From JBCBGF01 sp039820585 (GTDB taxonomy: Bacteria > Pseudomonadota > Alphaproteobacteria > Rhodobacterales > Rhodobacteraceae): 64,000 nucleotides of DNA. The position numbers and the translations under genes were made by a program. Shown one piece after another: positions 41,545 to 50,351 of the stretch. A model generated the notes under the pieces. The model did no database searches. It was not told the DNA's origin and saw only the letters and a program-made list of their open reading frames with translations. The stretch spans positions 20,531 to 84,530 of the forward strand of contig JBCBPV010000007.1 in assembly GCA_039820585.1 (NCBI GenBank), read 5' to 3'. How positions within the stretch are numbered: position 1 is the stretch's first letter; the number at the start of each line of letters is the position of its first letter.

Positions 41545-42263
41545 GGGCGCTTGGTCGATGGCTGGCGATGCTGCCCGTGTGCGCACTGGCCGGGTGTGCC
41601 GCCCTTAGCGAAGTGGGCAAGGCCCCGCCCTTTACGCCCGTCACCGGCGGGTTGGAACATCAGGCGATGCGCCTGCCGCCGGGCAACGCGGTCTATCGCC
41701 CCGACGGCCCCTCCCTTTGGACGGCGGGGCGCGGATCGCTCTTGGGCGATCGCCGGGCCCGGCAAGAGGGCGATATTCTGACGGTCGTGATCGAGATTGA
41801 CGAAAGCGCCGAGATCTCTAACAGCACCGACCGGTCGCGCACCGGGTCAGAGACGCTGGGCGCCAATGGTCTTTTGGGGCTTGAAGGCCTGGCACAGCGC
41901 GTGTTGCCGGGCAATCCCGACCTGTCCAGCGCCGTTGATGTCCAGGGGCAGTCACGTTCATCGGGCGATGGCAGCGTGCGGCGCAACGAACAGCTGACCC
42001 TGCGGGTCGCGTCAACGGTGATCGACGTGCTGCAAAACGGGGTGTTGCGGATCCGGGGATCTCAGGAAGTGCGCGTGAATTTCGAGATCCGCGAGTTGCT
42101 GGTCGATGGCTATGTGCGGCCCGAAGATATCTCGCGCCGCAACGAGATCACCTATGACAAGATCGCCTCTGCGCGGATCTCTTACGGCGGGCGCGGCCAG
42201 ATCACGGCGGTCCAGCAGCCGCGCTATGGCCAGCAAGTGGCCGATATCGTGCTGCCGTTCTGA
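41541..42263 (+). CDS. flgH: Flagellar L-ring lipoprotein FlgH, 240 aa
   Basis: The outer-membrane L-ring subunit. It has a lipoprotein signal with lipobox LAGC (C19). Family blocks are SLWTAGRGSLLGDRRARQEGDILTVVIEI, DESAEISNSTDRSRTGSETLG, VQGQSRSSGDGSVRRNEQLTLRVASTVIDVLQNGVLRIRGSQEVRVNFE and the closing RPEDISRRNEITYDKIASARISYGGRGQI. The length is usual. The ATG overlaps flgA (ATGA), and the TGA shares a base with the following fliL-like start. Confidence 0.96.
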   Translation: MRALGRWLAMLPVCALAGCAALSEVGKAPPFTPVTGGLEHQAMRLPPGNAVYRPDGPSLWTAGRGSLLGDRRARQEGDILTVVIEIDESAEISNSTDRSRTGSETLGANGLLGLEGLAQRVLPGNPDLSSAVDVQGQSRSSGDGSVRRNEQLTLRVASTVIDVLQNGVLRIRGSQEVRVNFEIRELLVDGYVRPEDISRRNEITYDKIASARISYGGRGQITAVQQPRYGQQVADIVLPF

Positions 42264-42748
42264 TGGGCGCGCTGGTGCCGGTGATCCTTGCGCTCGTTGG
42301 TCTGGGCGTTGGTGTGGGCGTGGGCTATGTCACCCGCCCCGATCCGCCGCCACCCGAAGAGCCCCTTGCAGAAGAGCAAGCACCTGAACCCGCGACGCCC
42401 GGCAGTAAGCCCCAGGATGAGGAGGCTTACGACTATGCGCGGCTGAACAACCAGTTCGTGATTCCCGTGGTTCGGGGGGACGCTGTCGAAGCGCTTGTCG
42501 TGATGTCGCTGACACTGGAGGTGTCGCTGGGAGAGACCGAAACCGTCTTTGCCCGCGAGCCAAGACTGCGCGACGGTTTTCTGCGCGATCTGTTCGATCA
42601 TGCCAATATTGGCGGTTTCGATATCGGGTTCACGCAGTCGGGCAACCTTGCGATCCTTCGCGCAGCTTTGCTGGAAACCGCGCGCGAAAGCCTGGGCGAT
42701 GTGGTCCACGATATCTTGATCACGGACATTCTGCGGCAAGAGGTTTAG
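42263..42748 (+). CDS. FliL-like flagellar basal-body-associated protein (second copy), 161 aa
   Basis: A single-pass membrane protein: a short N-terminal hydrophobic segment (about 3-25), a Pro/Glu-rich linker, then a periplasmic domain (about 60-161). FVIPVVRGDAVEALVVMSLTLEVSLGE, LRDGFLRDLFDHANIGGFD and the end VVHDILITDILRQEV fit the FliL fold. The classical FliL gene lies at 52272-52748, so the cluster has two FliL-type proteins. FliL proteins support stator function and torque. Whether this copy is redundant or specialised (for example near the L-ring, given flgH) is unknown. It is convergent with, and overlaps by 4 bases, a small ORF on the other strand. Confidence 0.82.
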   Translation: MGALVPVILALVGLGVGVGVGYVTRPDPPPPEEPLAEEQAPEPATPGSKPQDEEAYDYARLNNQFVIPVVRGDAVEALVVMSLTLEVSLGETETVFAREPRLRDGFLRDLFDHANIGGFDIGFTQSGNLAILRAALLETARESLGDVVHDILITDILRQEV

Positions 42749-42966
42749 GCTGGTTTTGACGGGCGGTTATCGGACATGCGCCGGGTCGGCTTCAACGTGA
42801 CAAGGCTTTTGGTGATCGGTGCTGCAACGGACTGCATGTCCGGGTCCTTGGCCGCAAGCAGGGACAAAAGATGCGAATGCTGGCGGAAGCCGCGATCTGG
42901 CCAGCGGTCCACGGAACACGCCGCCTGACACCGAACCGCAAGCGGGCGCATCCGCACCACCGTCAT
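42745..42966 (-). CDS. Small hypothetical ORF at the end of the flhB operon, 73 aa
   Basis: The ATG at 42966 overlaps the stop of the FliJ-like gene (ATGA), the same coupling seen throughout this operon, and the third codon positions are G/C-rich like the neighbours. The product (starts MTVVRMRPLAVRCQAACSVD) is basic, has no membrane segment and resembles nothing I know. It ends inside the last codons of the plus-strand fliL-like gene. It may be real or a chance frame. Confidence 0.4.
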   Translation of the reverse strand: MTVVRMRPLAVRCQAACSVDRWPDRGFRQHSHLLSLLAAKDPDMQSVAAPITKSLVTLKPTRRMSDNRPSKPA

Positions 42967-43292
42967 GCCTGGTCCTTCAACCGCGCCAGCACTTGCCACC
43001 GACCGAATGCACGGGTGGCCCCAGCGGCGATTGGAGCGCGTTCTGCCTGCAACCGTGCCAGGTCTTGCAGGTGTTCAGCACGCCGGACACGCGCCCAATC
43101 CTGCCACTTTGCGCCTTGTGACAGGGCAAGAATCGACGCTGTCTCTTCCGTCGTGGGGCATGCAGGCTCTTTGCCGTGCCCTGCGCGCAGGTCGGCGATC
43201 TGGCGGTCGAGTTCGGCCAGTTTCAACGCCTCCCGCTCAAACACCAACCGCGCCAGAGCGGTCAGCTTTGCGAGTTTGGCTGCACTTTGCAT
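42963..43292 (-). CDS. FliJ-like coiled-coil protein of the flagellar cluster, 109 aa
   Basis: A short charged helical protein (AAKLAKLTALARLVFEREALKLAELDRQIADLR, then WQDWARVRRAEHLQDLARLQAERAPIAAGATRAFGRWQVLARL). Two long helices and the size fit FliJ, the soluble component that links FliI to the export gate FlhA. No other fliJ candidate is seen in the window. The ATG at 43292 shares its A with the flhB TGA. A GTG at 43295 is a less likely start. Evidence is by pattern and context, so the name is not given as a symbol. Confidence 0.65.
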   Translation of the reverse strand: MQSAAKLAKLTALARLVFEREALKLAELDRQIADLRAGHGKEPACPTTEETASILALSQGAKWQDWARVRRAEHLQDLARLQAERAPIAAGATRAFGRWQVLARLKDQA

Positions 43293-44374
43293 CACGACCG
43301 CCCGCGCGCGGCCAAGGCGTCGGCAAACCGGATCGCGGCGGCGACGGCGCGGTAGTGCTCGGGCGGGATTGCCTCGCCCACCGACAGGGACGCATGAAGC
43401 GCGCGTGCCGTTGGTGGGTCGCGGTGGACCGGCACGCCGTGGATCGCGGCCACTTCGCGGATGCGCGCGGCCACCTCATCCACGCCCTTGGCAACACATA
43501 CCGGCGCGCCGTGCCCCCCCCGATCCCACGACAACGCCACTGCAAAATGCGTGGGGTTCACGATGACGACGGTTGCGTCGGGCACGTCTCCGATCATCCG
43601 ATTGGTCGCAATCTCCATCGCCTTGTCCCGGCGCCGCGCGCGCAGGTAGGGATCGCCTTCGTTTTCCTTGCTCTCATCGGCCAGTTCTTTGTGGGACATA
43701 CGGTGTTTGCGCAGATGCTCGGCCCGCTGCCACAGGAAATCGATCACACCGATCACCGCAGAGATCGCGACCACAAGCACCAGAAACCGCAACGACATCT
43801 GCAGCAACGTCACCGTGGCCTGCGCGGGGCTTTGGGCGACGGTGGCCAACATCTCGGGCAATTCGGCCACCATGAACAAGCCCAGAACCAGCGCATAAAT
43901 GACGAGTTTTACGGTGCTTTTCGCAAATTCGAACAGGCCCCCGCGACCGAACTTTTGCTTGGCGCCGTCAATGGGGGAAATGCGGTTCAGCTTGGGTTTG
44001 ATCCGCTCAAGCGAGACCACGAAAGCCTGCTGTACGATGACCCCCAGAAGGGCTGCGGCTGCGGGAAGCAGAAACCAGGGGGCCAGCGGTTGGGCCAGGG
44101 CAAACCCGGCCGCCGCGGCGACGGGCGCGGCGGATCCATCGAACATGGCCCGTGACATGGGCGCCGCACGCGCAAGGAAGGCCGCCAAGCCTTCACCCAA
44201 AGACAAAAGCGTGCCGGCGCCGAAGGCCAGGGCCGCCAGCAGAACGCCGGCATAGCCCGCAGCCGTCGTCAGATCCGCAGATTTCGCAAACTCCCCTTTA
44301 CGGCGGGCCTCGTCCAGACGTTTCTGGGTGGCCTCAAACGGCTTTTCGTCTTCCTCTTCGTCGGACTCAGACAT
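43292..44374 (-). CDS. flhB: Flagellar export gate protein FlhB, 360 aa
   Basis: A membrane protein of the type III gate that switches substrate specificity after self-cleavage. It shows the N-terminal EKPFEATQKRLDEARRKGEFAKSADL, four hydrophobic helices (about 40-60, 88-115, 150-172, 195-215), the cytoplasmic domain RRDKAMEIATNRMIGDVPDATVVIVNPTHFAVAL with the NPTH autocleavage motif (273-276), and CVAKGVDEVAARIREVAAIHGVPV. The length matches the family. It shares overlapping stop/start bases with fliR and the FliJ-like gene. Confidence 0.97.
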   Translation of the reverse strand: MSESDEEEDEKPFEATQKRLDEARRKGEFAKSADLTTAAGYAGVLLAALAFGAGTLLSLGEGLAAFLARAAPMSRAMFDGSAAPVAAAAGFALAQPLAPWFLLPAAAALLGVIVQQAFVVSLERIKPKLNRISPIDGAKQKFGRGGLFEFAKSTVKLVIYALVLGLFMVAELPEMLATVAQSPAQATVTLLQMSLRFLVLVVAISAVIGVIDFLWQRAEHLRKHRMSHKELADESKENEGDPYLRARRRDKAMEIATNRMIGDVPDATVVIVNPTHFAVALSWDRGGHGAPVCVAKGVDEVAARIREVAAIHGVPVHRDPPTARALHASLSVGEAIPPEHYRAVAAAIRFADALAARGRS

Positions 44375-45138
44375 CAGCGTTGATCAAACGGATCGGCCAG
44401 AAGCGCATCGAACGCACCAAGCCACACCGACAGCATCAAAGGCGCGCAGACGAACAGCAACACCAACCCGCCCATCGTGATCGCGGGCGCGCCGACGAAA
44501 GCCACCATCAGTTGTGGCATCGCGCGGTTGATGGCGCCCAGCGCGAGGTTATAGATCACCGAAGCAATCACGAAGGGCGCGGCCAGCGAAAAGGACAGGG
44601 CAAAGGCCTGCGCGACGCGGGCGGTGCCCCAGGTTGCCATGTCCGCGGCGTTTGGCGCGGTGGCGCCCGGGAACACCGCATAGCTTTCGACCATCGCATG
44701 GATGGCTTTGAGATGGAGGCCGTTGATCACCGCCAGTGCCAGCCCCGCAACCGCCAGGATATGGCCCATCGCGGGCTGCGGATCGACGGACACCCCGCCC
44801 AGAATCTGCGACAGCGAGACGACGTTGGCGGCAATCGTGCCCGCGATCTGCAGGCTGAGGAAGATCAGTCGCAGCGCGATCCCCAGTGCCAGGCCCACCG
44901 CGATCTCAACACCGGCGCGGGCCAGCGGATCTGTCGCGGTCAGCGGTGCGCGCATGCCGTCGCTGAGCGGGGTGACGACCAGCGTGAACGCCAGGGTCAG
45001 CGCCAGGCGCACGCGCGCCGGAACTGAGCGCTCGCCAAAGGCCGGCAGCAGGGCCATGACGGCGCCCAGACGCAGAAAGACAAAGAACGCTTCGACAAGC
45101 TGGGCCCACCAAAGCTGAAACGCGGCCTCCAGTTCCAT
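44374..45138 (-). CDS. fliR: Flagellar export gate protein FliR, 254 aa
   Basis: An integral-membrane component of the FliPQR gate. It has about five to six hydrophobic segments, the N-terminus FFVFLRLGAVMALLPAFGERSVPARVRLALTLA (the FliR signature RxGAxxxxxPxFG) and a later RLIFLSLQIAGTIAANVVSLSQILGG, with final LLFVCAPLMLSVWLGAF. The length is standard. Its ATG and the flhA TGA share a base, as do its TGA and the flhB ATG. Confidence 0.96.
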   Translation of the reverse strand: MELEAAFQLWWAQLVEAFFVFLRLGAVMALLPAFGERSVPARVRLALTLAFTLVVTPLSDGMRAPLTATDPLARAGVEIAVGLALGIALRLIFLSLQIAGTIAANVVSLSQILGGVSVDPQPAMGHILAVAGLALAVINGLHLKAIHAMVESYAVFPGATAPNAADMATWGTARVAQAFALSFSLAAPFVIASVIYNLALGAINRAMPQLMVAFVGAPAITMGGLVLLFVCAPLMLSVWLGAFDALLADPFDQR

Positions 45139-47216
45139 CAGGCTGCCACAAGGCCCAACAGCGCAGGCCGCGCCTCGGTTCCGATCTCTTCGAACGATAG
45201 CACCGGGTTTGAGATGCCTTTGGCCGACAGAACCGTGCGCAGGAACCGCCGGCGCCGCACCGATGTGACCACGGCCGGATAGTCCCCGTTCTCACCCGCG
45301 CGGGTCAGCCGATCAGCCACGGCGGCAGCGAGCCGGTTGAACTCATCAGGCGGTAGCGCGATGTCGCCCGGCCCGCCGCGGTCGTATTCATGCTGGGAAA
45401 ACCGCTCTTCCCATTCGGGCGCCAGCTGCACCAGGGGCAGCGTGCCGTCCGCGCGGCGCAGATCGGCAACCAGCTGAAATCCCAGCCGCTGGCGGACATG
45501 TTCGGCAATGGACTCTGGCGCGGCATGGCTGCTGCGCGCCTCGGCGATGGCCTCAAGGATCAGGGGCAGATTGCGAATCGACACACGCTCTTCCAAGAGC
45601 AGCCGAAGCACCGAGAGCAGGATATCGACGGGCACCTTATCGGGCACCAGCTCGTCCAGAAGGCGGCGATTGGCGGCCGCGCGATCTTCGTCGCTGAGGT
45701 TCGTCATCTCGTCCAGAAGGCGCCGCAGGGACTTCATGCTGAGAAGGCGGCTGAAGTTGCGTTTGATGACCTCGAGCAGGTGCGTGGCCAGCACTTCGGT
45801 GGGGTTGACCACGGTCATGCCGCCCAGTGCGGCGTCTTCGGCGGTCTCGGCACTGACCCAACGGGCAGGCGCGCCATAAACCGGTTCTTCCACCGCCTCG
45901 CCCGGCGGCGCATCCGCCTCGGCCCCCTGGCCCAGAAGCACCAGCACCTTTTGCGGGCGCAGCTGGTCGCGCGCCTGTTCCACGCCCTGAATGCGGATCA
46001 CATATGTGCCCGCGGGCAGGGCCGCATCATCGGTCAGCCGGATCTCGGGCAGGATCAGGCCAAATACGCTGGCCACATGGCTGCGCATGTTGCCGATGCG
46101 GGCATCAATGCCGGTGGCGGGATCAAGCACCATCGCCACCAGATCGGGCGCGAACTGGATGTGGATATCGTCGAGATCCAGCATATCGCCCAATGGCTTT
46201 TCGGCGGGCATTTGCAGCTCTGCGCCTGCCTCGTCTTCGCGGGCCTCCGCCTGTGCCAGGTGGCGGGCGCCCATCCATGCGGCGGTCCCCAGCGCACAGG
46301 CCCCGGCCACGAACGGCAAGAACGGCAGACCAGGCACCAACGCCAGCAGCGCCAGCAGGATCGCGACCGTGCCCAGCGCTTCGGGATAGCGACCAAGCTG
46401 GGCGAAAAGCGCCGTATCGGTCGACCCTGTCGCCCCGCCGCGGGCCAGCAGAAGGGCGGCGGCGATTGAGATGATGACAGCCGGGATTTGGCTGACCAGC
46501 CCGTCGCCCACCGTCAGGATCGCATAGGTTTCAAATGCGAGGCCAAGGGGCATGTCATGGGCCGCGACGCCGATGATCAGGCCCATGACAAGGTTCAAAA
46601 TGGTGATCAAAAGCCCCGCAATCGCGTCGCCCTTGACGAATTTTGACGCCCCGTCGAGGGAGCCAAAGAAGGTCGTCTCTTCCTGTTCCCGGCTGCGGCG
46701 GGCCCGCGCCTCTTCGTGGTTAATGGCGCCGGCGGACATATCGCTGTCGATGGCCAGCTGTTTGCCCGGCATTGCATCCAGGGCGAAGCGCGCGCCCACT
46801 TCTGCCATCCGGGCCGCACCTTTTGTGATCACAATAAAATTCACGATCAACAGCACGCCGAACACCACGAGCCCCAGGTACAGGCTGCCCCCCATCACGA
46901 ACATGGCGAAGCCTTCGATCACCCCGCCGGCGGCATCGGTACCGGTGTGCCCTTCGCCGATGATGAGCTTTGTGGACGACACGTTCAGAGACAGCCGCAG
47001 CATGAGAGAGGCCAAGAGAACCGTGGGGAAGGCGGAAAAATCCAGCGGCCGTTCGATAAAAAGCGTGACCGTGAAGATCAGGATCGCCAGAGCAAAAGAG
47101 GTGGCGAGCCCGACATCCAGCACCCAAGCGGGCATCGGCAGGATCATCATGACGATCACCGCCATCAGGGCGAGCGCCAGGAGGATCGTGGGTTTGAGAA
47201 CCGAGGTCAGGGTCAT
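45138..47216 (-). CDS. flhA: Flagellar export protein FlhA, 692 aa
   Basis: The nonameric export-gate subunit. The N-terminal half has about eight hydrophobic helices with the FHIPEP family blocks FPTVLLASLMLRLSLNVSSTKLIIGEGH, GDAIAGLLITILNLVMGLIIGV and VGDGLVSQIPAVIISIAAALLL. The connecting and cytoplasmic domain (about 340-692) has ARWVSAETAEDAALGGMTVVNPTEVLATHL, LSVLRLLLEERVSIRNLPLILEAIAEAR and the final VLSFEEI. At 692 aa it equals E. coli FlhA. It lies 7 bp after the lytic transglycosylase gene and is coupled to fliR. Confidence 0.98.
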   Translation of the reverse strand: MTLTSVLKPTILLALALMAVIVMMILPMPAWVLDVGLATSFALAILIFTVTLFIERPLDFSAFPTVLLASLMLRLSLNVSSTKLIIGEGHTGTDAAGGVIEGFAMFVMGGSLYLGLVVFGVLLIVNFIVITKGAARMAEVGARFALDAMPGKQLAIDSDMSAGAINHEEARARRSREQEETTFFGSLDGASKFVKGDAIAGLLITILNLVMGLIIGVAAHDMPLGLAFETYAILTVGDGLVSQIPAVIISIAAALLLARGGATGSTDTALFAQLGRYPEALGTVAILLALLALVPGLPFLPFVAGACALGTAAWMGARHLAQAEAREDEAGAELQMPAEKPLGDMLDLDDIHIQFAPDLVAMVLDPATGIDARIGNMRSHVASVFGLILPEIRLTDDAALPAGTYVIRIQGVEQARDQLRPQKVLVLLGQGAEADAPPGEAVEEPVYGAPARWVSAETAEDAALGGMTVVNPTEVLATHLLEVIKRNFSRLLSMKSLRRLLDEMTNLSDEDRAAANRRLLDELVPDKVPVDILLSVLRLLLEERVSIRNLPLILEAIAEARSSHAAPESIAEHVRQRLGFQLVADLRRADGTLPLVQLAPEWEERFSQHEYDRGGPGDIALPPDEFNRLAAAVADRLTRAGENGDYPAVVTSVRRRRFLRTVLSAKGISNPVLSFEEIGTEARPALLGLVAA

Positions 47217-47223
47217 GGCGCGG

Positions 47224-47949
47224 TCACCGCAACCAGCCGGTGCGGTGGCCGTCTGACCACAGGGGGCCGGCGCCCGAGCCGCCCAGGGCGACGAGCGAAC
47301 CGCTGCTACGGGTGCCGCTTGGATCAGCCAACGGCCAGGCGCGTGTTTGGGCCGGGGGCTTGGGGGGATCGGGCGCGGCAGCGGCCAGGTCGGTGCCTGC
47401 GACCTCTATGTCCGGCAGACCTGCATAGATCCGTTCGAACCGGGCCAGATAGCGCGCGGCCAGATCCGGCGTCCGAGAGTGATAGGCGGCCGCGGCCCGG
47501 CGCCAGTCGCCGAATTCCTCATATAGCTCTGCCAGAAATCGCGCAGCGTAGTCGGCATTGGCGGCAGGATCGAGCATCTCATCCAGCGTCGCAAAGGCGT
47601 GGCCGTGCCAGCGAAAATTGATCTGGAAACACCCCAGATCGAGGTTGCGCCGACCCGCCGCCCTGTGGGCCCGCGCCGCCCGCAGGGCAGAGGTGCGATC
47701 AGGGTACCATGTCCCCGCGCCGCCTGGGTTCAACGCCCAGGGCCAGGGCACAAAACCAGCTTCTGTTTTATGTCCCGTTTCCGCCAGCGCAATGGCACGC
47801 AACACATCCAGCGGCACGGACCAGCGTTCCGATGCCGTCATGGCAGCATGCTCACACACATGCGCCGCGGGCACAGGCGCGGACCGCGCAGGCGACGCCA
47901 CGACAAGACCGATCAGGCCCAGGGCTATCCAAATGACCTTGAGGTCCAT
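47224..47949 (-). CDS. Lytic transglycosylase (SLT domain), likely flagellum-dedicated, 241 aa
   Basis: A periplasmic murein hydrolase with a signal peptide (1-23, cut near PARSAPVP) and an SLT-type lysozyme-like domain. The catalytic Glu sits in VLRAIALAETGHK. ALNPGGAGTWYPD, NLDLGCFQINFRWHG and AADYAARFLAELYEEFGDWRRAAAAYHS-like DYAARFLAELYEEFGDWRRA and AYHSRTP complete the fold. The C-terminal 70 residues are Pro-rich and variable. Because FlgJ here has no muramidase domain, this enzyme probably opens the wall for the rod, like SltF of Rhodobacter sphaeroides. It lies 7 bp before flhA in the same operon. Confidence 0.86.
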   Translation of the reverse strand: MDLKVIWIALGLIGLVVASPARSAPVPAAHVCEHAAMTASERWSVPLDVLRAIALAETGHKTEAGFVPWPWALNPGGAGTWYPDRTSALRAARAHRAAGRRNLDLGCFQINFRWHGHAFATLDEMLDPAANADYAARFLAELYEEFGDWRRAAAAYHSRTPDLAARYLARFERIYAGLPDIEVAGTDLAAAAPDPPKPPAQTRAWPLADPSGTRSSGSLVALGGSGAGPLWSDGHRTGWLR

Positions 47950-48008
47950 GTGTCGGTGGCGTCCCGCATTTCTTGCGAACAGATGCCCTCTGCCTAACTG
48001 ACCAGCCT

Positions 48009-50351
48009 TTACGAACCGTTGCCTTCAGCCGGGGCAATCGCCGATAGAAGCGCATCAATCCGTCCGCGCGCATCGCGCACGCGATCCAGCGTCGCCTGGG
48101 TTTCGGCCAGCGTGGGCGGATCTGTCACCGGCGGGTCTGTGGCGTCGATCAGCACAGCCGCCTCGCGCACGGGGCCATCTCGGTCGCGCGATAATACAGG
48201 CCAGTCGCGCGCGCGCAGCGCAGCGCGCGTGGCGCAATCAGCGTCACCCAAGCTCAGGCAGCGGTCGCGTGCGTCGTCAAACCGGCCGCTGGCGAGGTCT
48301 GCCTCGGCGGCGATGCGGGCATCATCACTGCTGAGCGCGGGGCTGACTGCGGCTGCGGCTTCTTCCGGTCGCCCGCGCGCCAGCGCCAATCGGGCCCGCA
48401 CACGCCGCACCTCCGCGGCATCGCGATTGGGCAAGGATTGGATCAGGTCCGCCGCCCGCGTGGTAAAGCCCAGATCTGCCAACCTGCGGCCAATGGCCAG
48501 GCGCAGATCAGGGGCAGCCCCAGTGACCGACGATTGATTGGCGGGGTCAAACACAAGCTGGCTAAAGATCGCGTCTGGCGCGCGTTGCGTGGCAGCCGTG
48601 AATACCTGATGGCTCAGCCGGGCGGCACGTTCGGTCGGGATCACACCGTCGGCCCGCGCTGCGCGCAGGGTCGACACGGCAACGGCAAACTCATCCCGGG
48701 TCAATCGCCCGCGCACCTCGGCCTCTTTCAGCGGTGCGGCGTCCGCGGTGCCTGCCCGTTCGAACGACATCAGGCGGGCGCTTGCGACGTAGTCTTCCGC
48801 AACTGGGATCCCATCGGTTTCAGCCTGATCGACAATTGCGATCAATGCCGCAGACGCCTCGGGTGATGAAGATCGGGCCAAGGCGGACAGATCGGGCCGC
48901 GGGGCGAGGCGCAGGCCAAGATCGGCCAAGCGACCGTCGAGCAGTTGCAGGGCGGGCGGGGGGCCAAAGGGCGTGGTCGGTGTGGCGTTGCGTACCGTCA
49001 GGGCGGCATCGCGGGCGCCAAGGTCGAGGAGCTGATCGGCAAGGCGGGGGCCAAGATGCTGGCGCAGGTGACGCGGCAAACCAGCAAAGTAGAGAAGCAT
49101 AGGGTTGAGGTCGATCCCCAGGTTGTCGGGCGCCGTCCCTGCGATCAGCGCCCACATCGCAGGCGCGGGCCCGCAGGCCACCGCAGCATCAAAGCCGGAC
49201 AATGGGCCGCCATCCGGCGCCTCGACGATTCGGGCCAGCGCCACCAGGCGATCACTGTCTGGCGTTGGGCCCGCCAGAGAGGCCAGAACCGCCTGCGCCT
49301 CAACCCCGAACGTCAGATAGGTGTAAAGCCGCGCAAGATCGCGCACGGCCTGAGCCCTTGGGGCGTCAAGCGTGTCGAACAGAGCCACCCGCGCGGCCGC
49401 AAGCGCTTTCCATGGCGTCTCCTTGTCCGAGATACCCGGCCCCCAGGATGCGATGTCATACGACCCGCGCGGCGCGCAGGCGGCTTGGGGCAAGAGCCGT
49501 GGCTGGCCCCCGACCCCGGTGGAGGGATCAACGCCAAGGTCAATGCGCAGGTTTGGGGGTGCCTCTGGGCCAAGCGCGTCTGTTTGGAGTTCCGTCGCAC
49601 CTGCGCCGCTCGACCGCCGCGGATCAAGAAGGCCCAGTGTTGCCGCGCGGGCAACCTCGCTTGCCAGGGCATCGGTCACCGCGCGGCGTGTTTCAAGCGC
49701 ATCAGGCGCGGGTAGAAACGGCAAAGCATCAGGGCCCCGCAGCGTCTCGCCCGTGGGCAGACGCGCCTGGGCCAAACGCAAGTTTTCCAACACGATCGCC
49801 CCTTGCGGTGGGGCGTCGGACCCCGGGATCACGATGGGTGGATCATCATTCGACAGATCGCCGTGGGGCTTGACGGGCGCGATGACCATCGCGTGAAACC
49901 TGTCAGGGTCACCCCGTGCGACCCGTCGCGCCGCTATGGGCGGAACCGGTTCCGGCAAAGCCCGCGCAAACCGTAGGTCGCCCGCATCGGCGGATTGGTG
50001 GATGTCGATGAAGAGGAAGCGCGCATCCAGGATATAGGCTTGAACGCCGCAGGCACAGGAGAGGGCGATCTGCAGATCGCCCGTTGCCGGGGCCTGGGAC
50101 AGCGCGGTGACCCGATCCGATGAGAGCGACTGCAGCGTACCTTGCACATCGTAGCGCAGCGGCGGCGCAGCGATCCGTAGCGTCAAGCCGCCATCCGTTT
50201 GACCAAGTGACCAATCAGGTGCGGTCGGAAACCCGATGACAAGCCGGGTGTAGCCGGCGTGGTCCGCCGCGGTGACCGACACGCGATCCGTTTGCGCCAG
50301 CGCACCCCCGGCCAGCAAGACCAGCACAATAAGCGCGCGCAGCACCCTCAC
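48009..50351 (-). CDS. Large secreted protein of unknown function in the flagellar motor operon, 780 aa
   Basis: I do not recognise a named family. It has a signal peptide (1-19, ALIVLVLLAGGALAQ). About 20-135 is beta-rich (SVTAADHAGYTRLVIGF, GGLTLRIAAP), with a pair of Cys in SCACGVQ, resembling the carbohydrate- or wall-binding AMIN type by pattern only. A low-complexity Pro/Ala linker (about 155-290) follows, and from about 300 a helical, repeat-like region (AEVRRVRARLALARGRPEEAAAAV, IAAEADLASGRFDDARDRCLSLGDADCATRAAL), as in TPR proteins. The start overlaps motA by 4 bases. A periplasmic role in the motor, cell wall or basal body is the best guess from context. Confidence 0.8.
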   Translation of the reverse strand: MRVLRALIVLVLLAGGALAQTDRVSVTAADHAGYTRLVIGFPTAPDWSLGQTDGGLTLRIAAPPLRYDVQGTLQSLSSDRVTALSQAPATGDLQIALSCACGVQAYILDARFLFIDIHQSADAGDLRFARALPEPVPPIAARRVARGDPDRFHAMVIAPVKPHGDLSNDDPPIVIPGSDAPPQGAIVLENLRLAQARLPTGETLRGPDALPFLPAPDALETRRAVTDALASEVARAATLGLLDPRRSSGAGATELQTDALGPEAPPNLRIDLGVDPSTGVGGQPRLLPQAACAPRGSYDIASWGPGISDKETPWKALAAARVALFDTLDAPRAQAVRDLARLYTYLTFGVEAQAVLASLAGPTPDSDRLVALARIVEAPDGGPLSGFDAAVACGPAPAMWALIAGTAPDNLGIDLNPMLLYFAGLPRHLRQHLGPRLADQLLDLGARDAALTVRNATPTTPFGPPPALQLLDGRLADLGLRLAPRPDLSALARSSSPEASAALIAIVDQAETDGIPVAEDYVASARLMSFERAGTADAAPLKEAEVRGRLTRDEFAVAVSTLRAARADGVIPTERAARLSHQVFTAATQRAPDAIFSQLVFDPANQSSVTGAAPDLRLAIGRRLADLGFTTRAADLIQSLPNRDAAEVRRVRARLALARGRPEEAAAAVSPALSSDDARIAAEADLASGRFDDARDRCLSLGDADCATRAALRARDWPVLSRDRDGPVREAAVLIDATDPPVTDPPTLAETQATLDRVRDARGRIDALLSAIAPAEGNGS

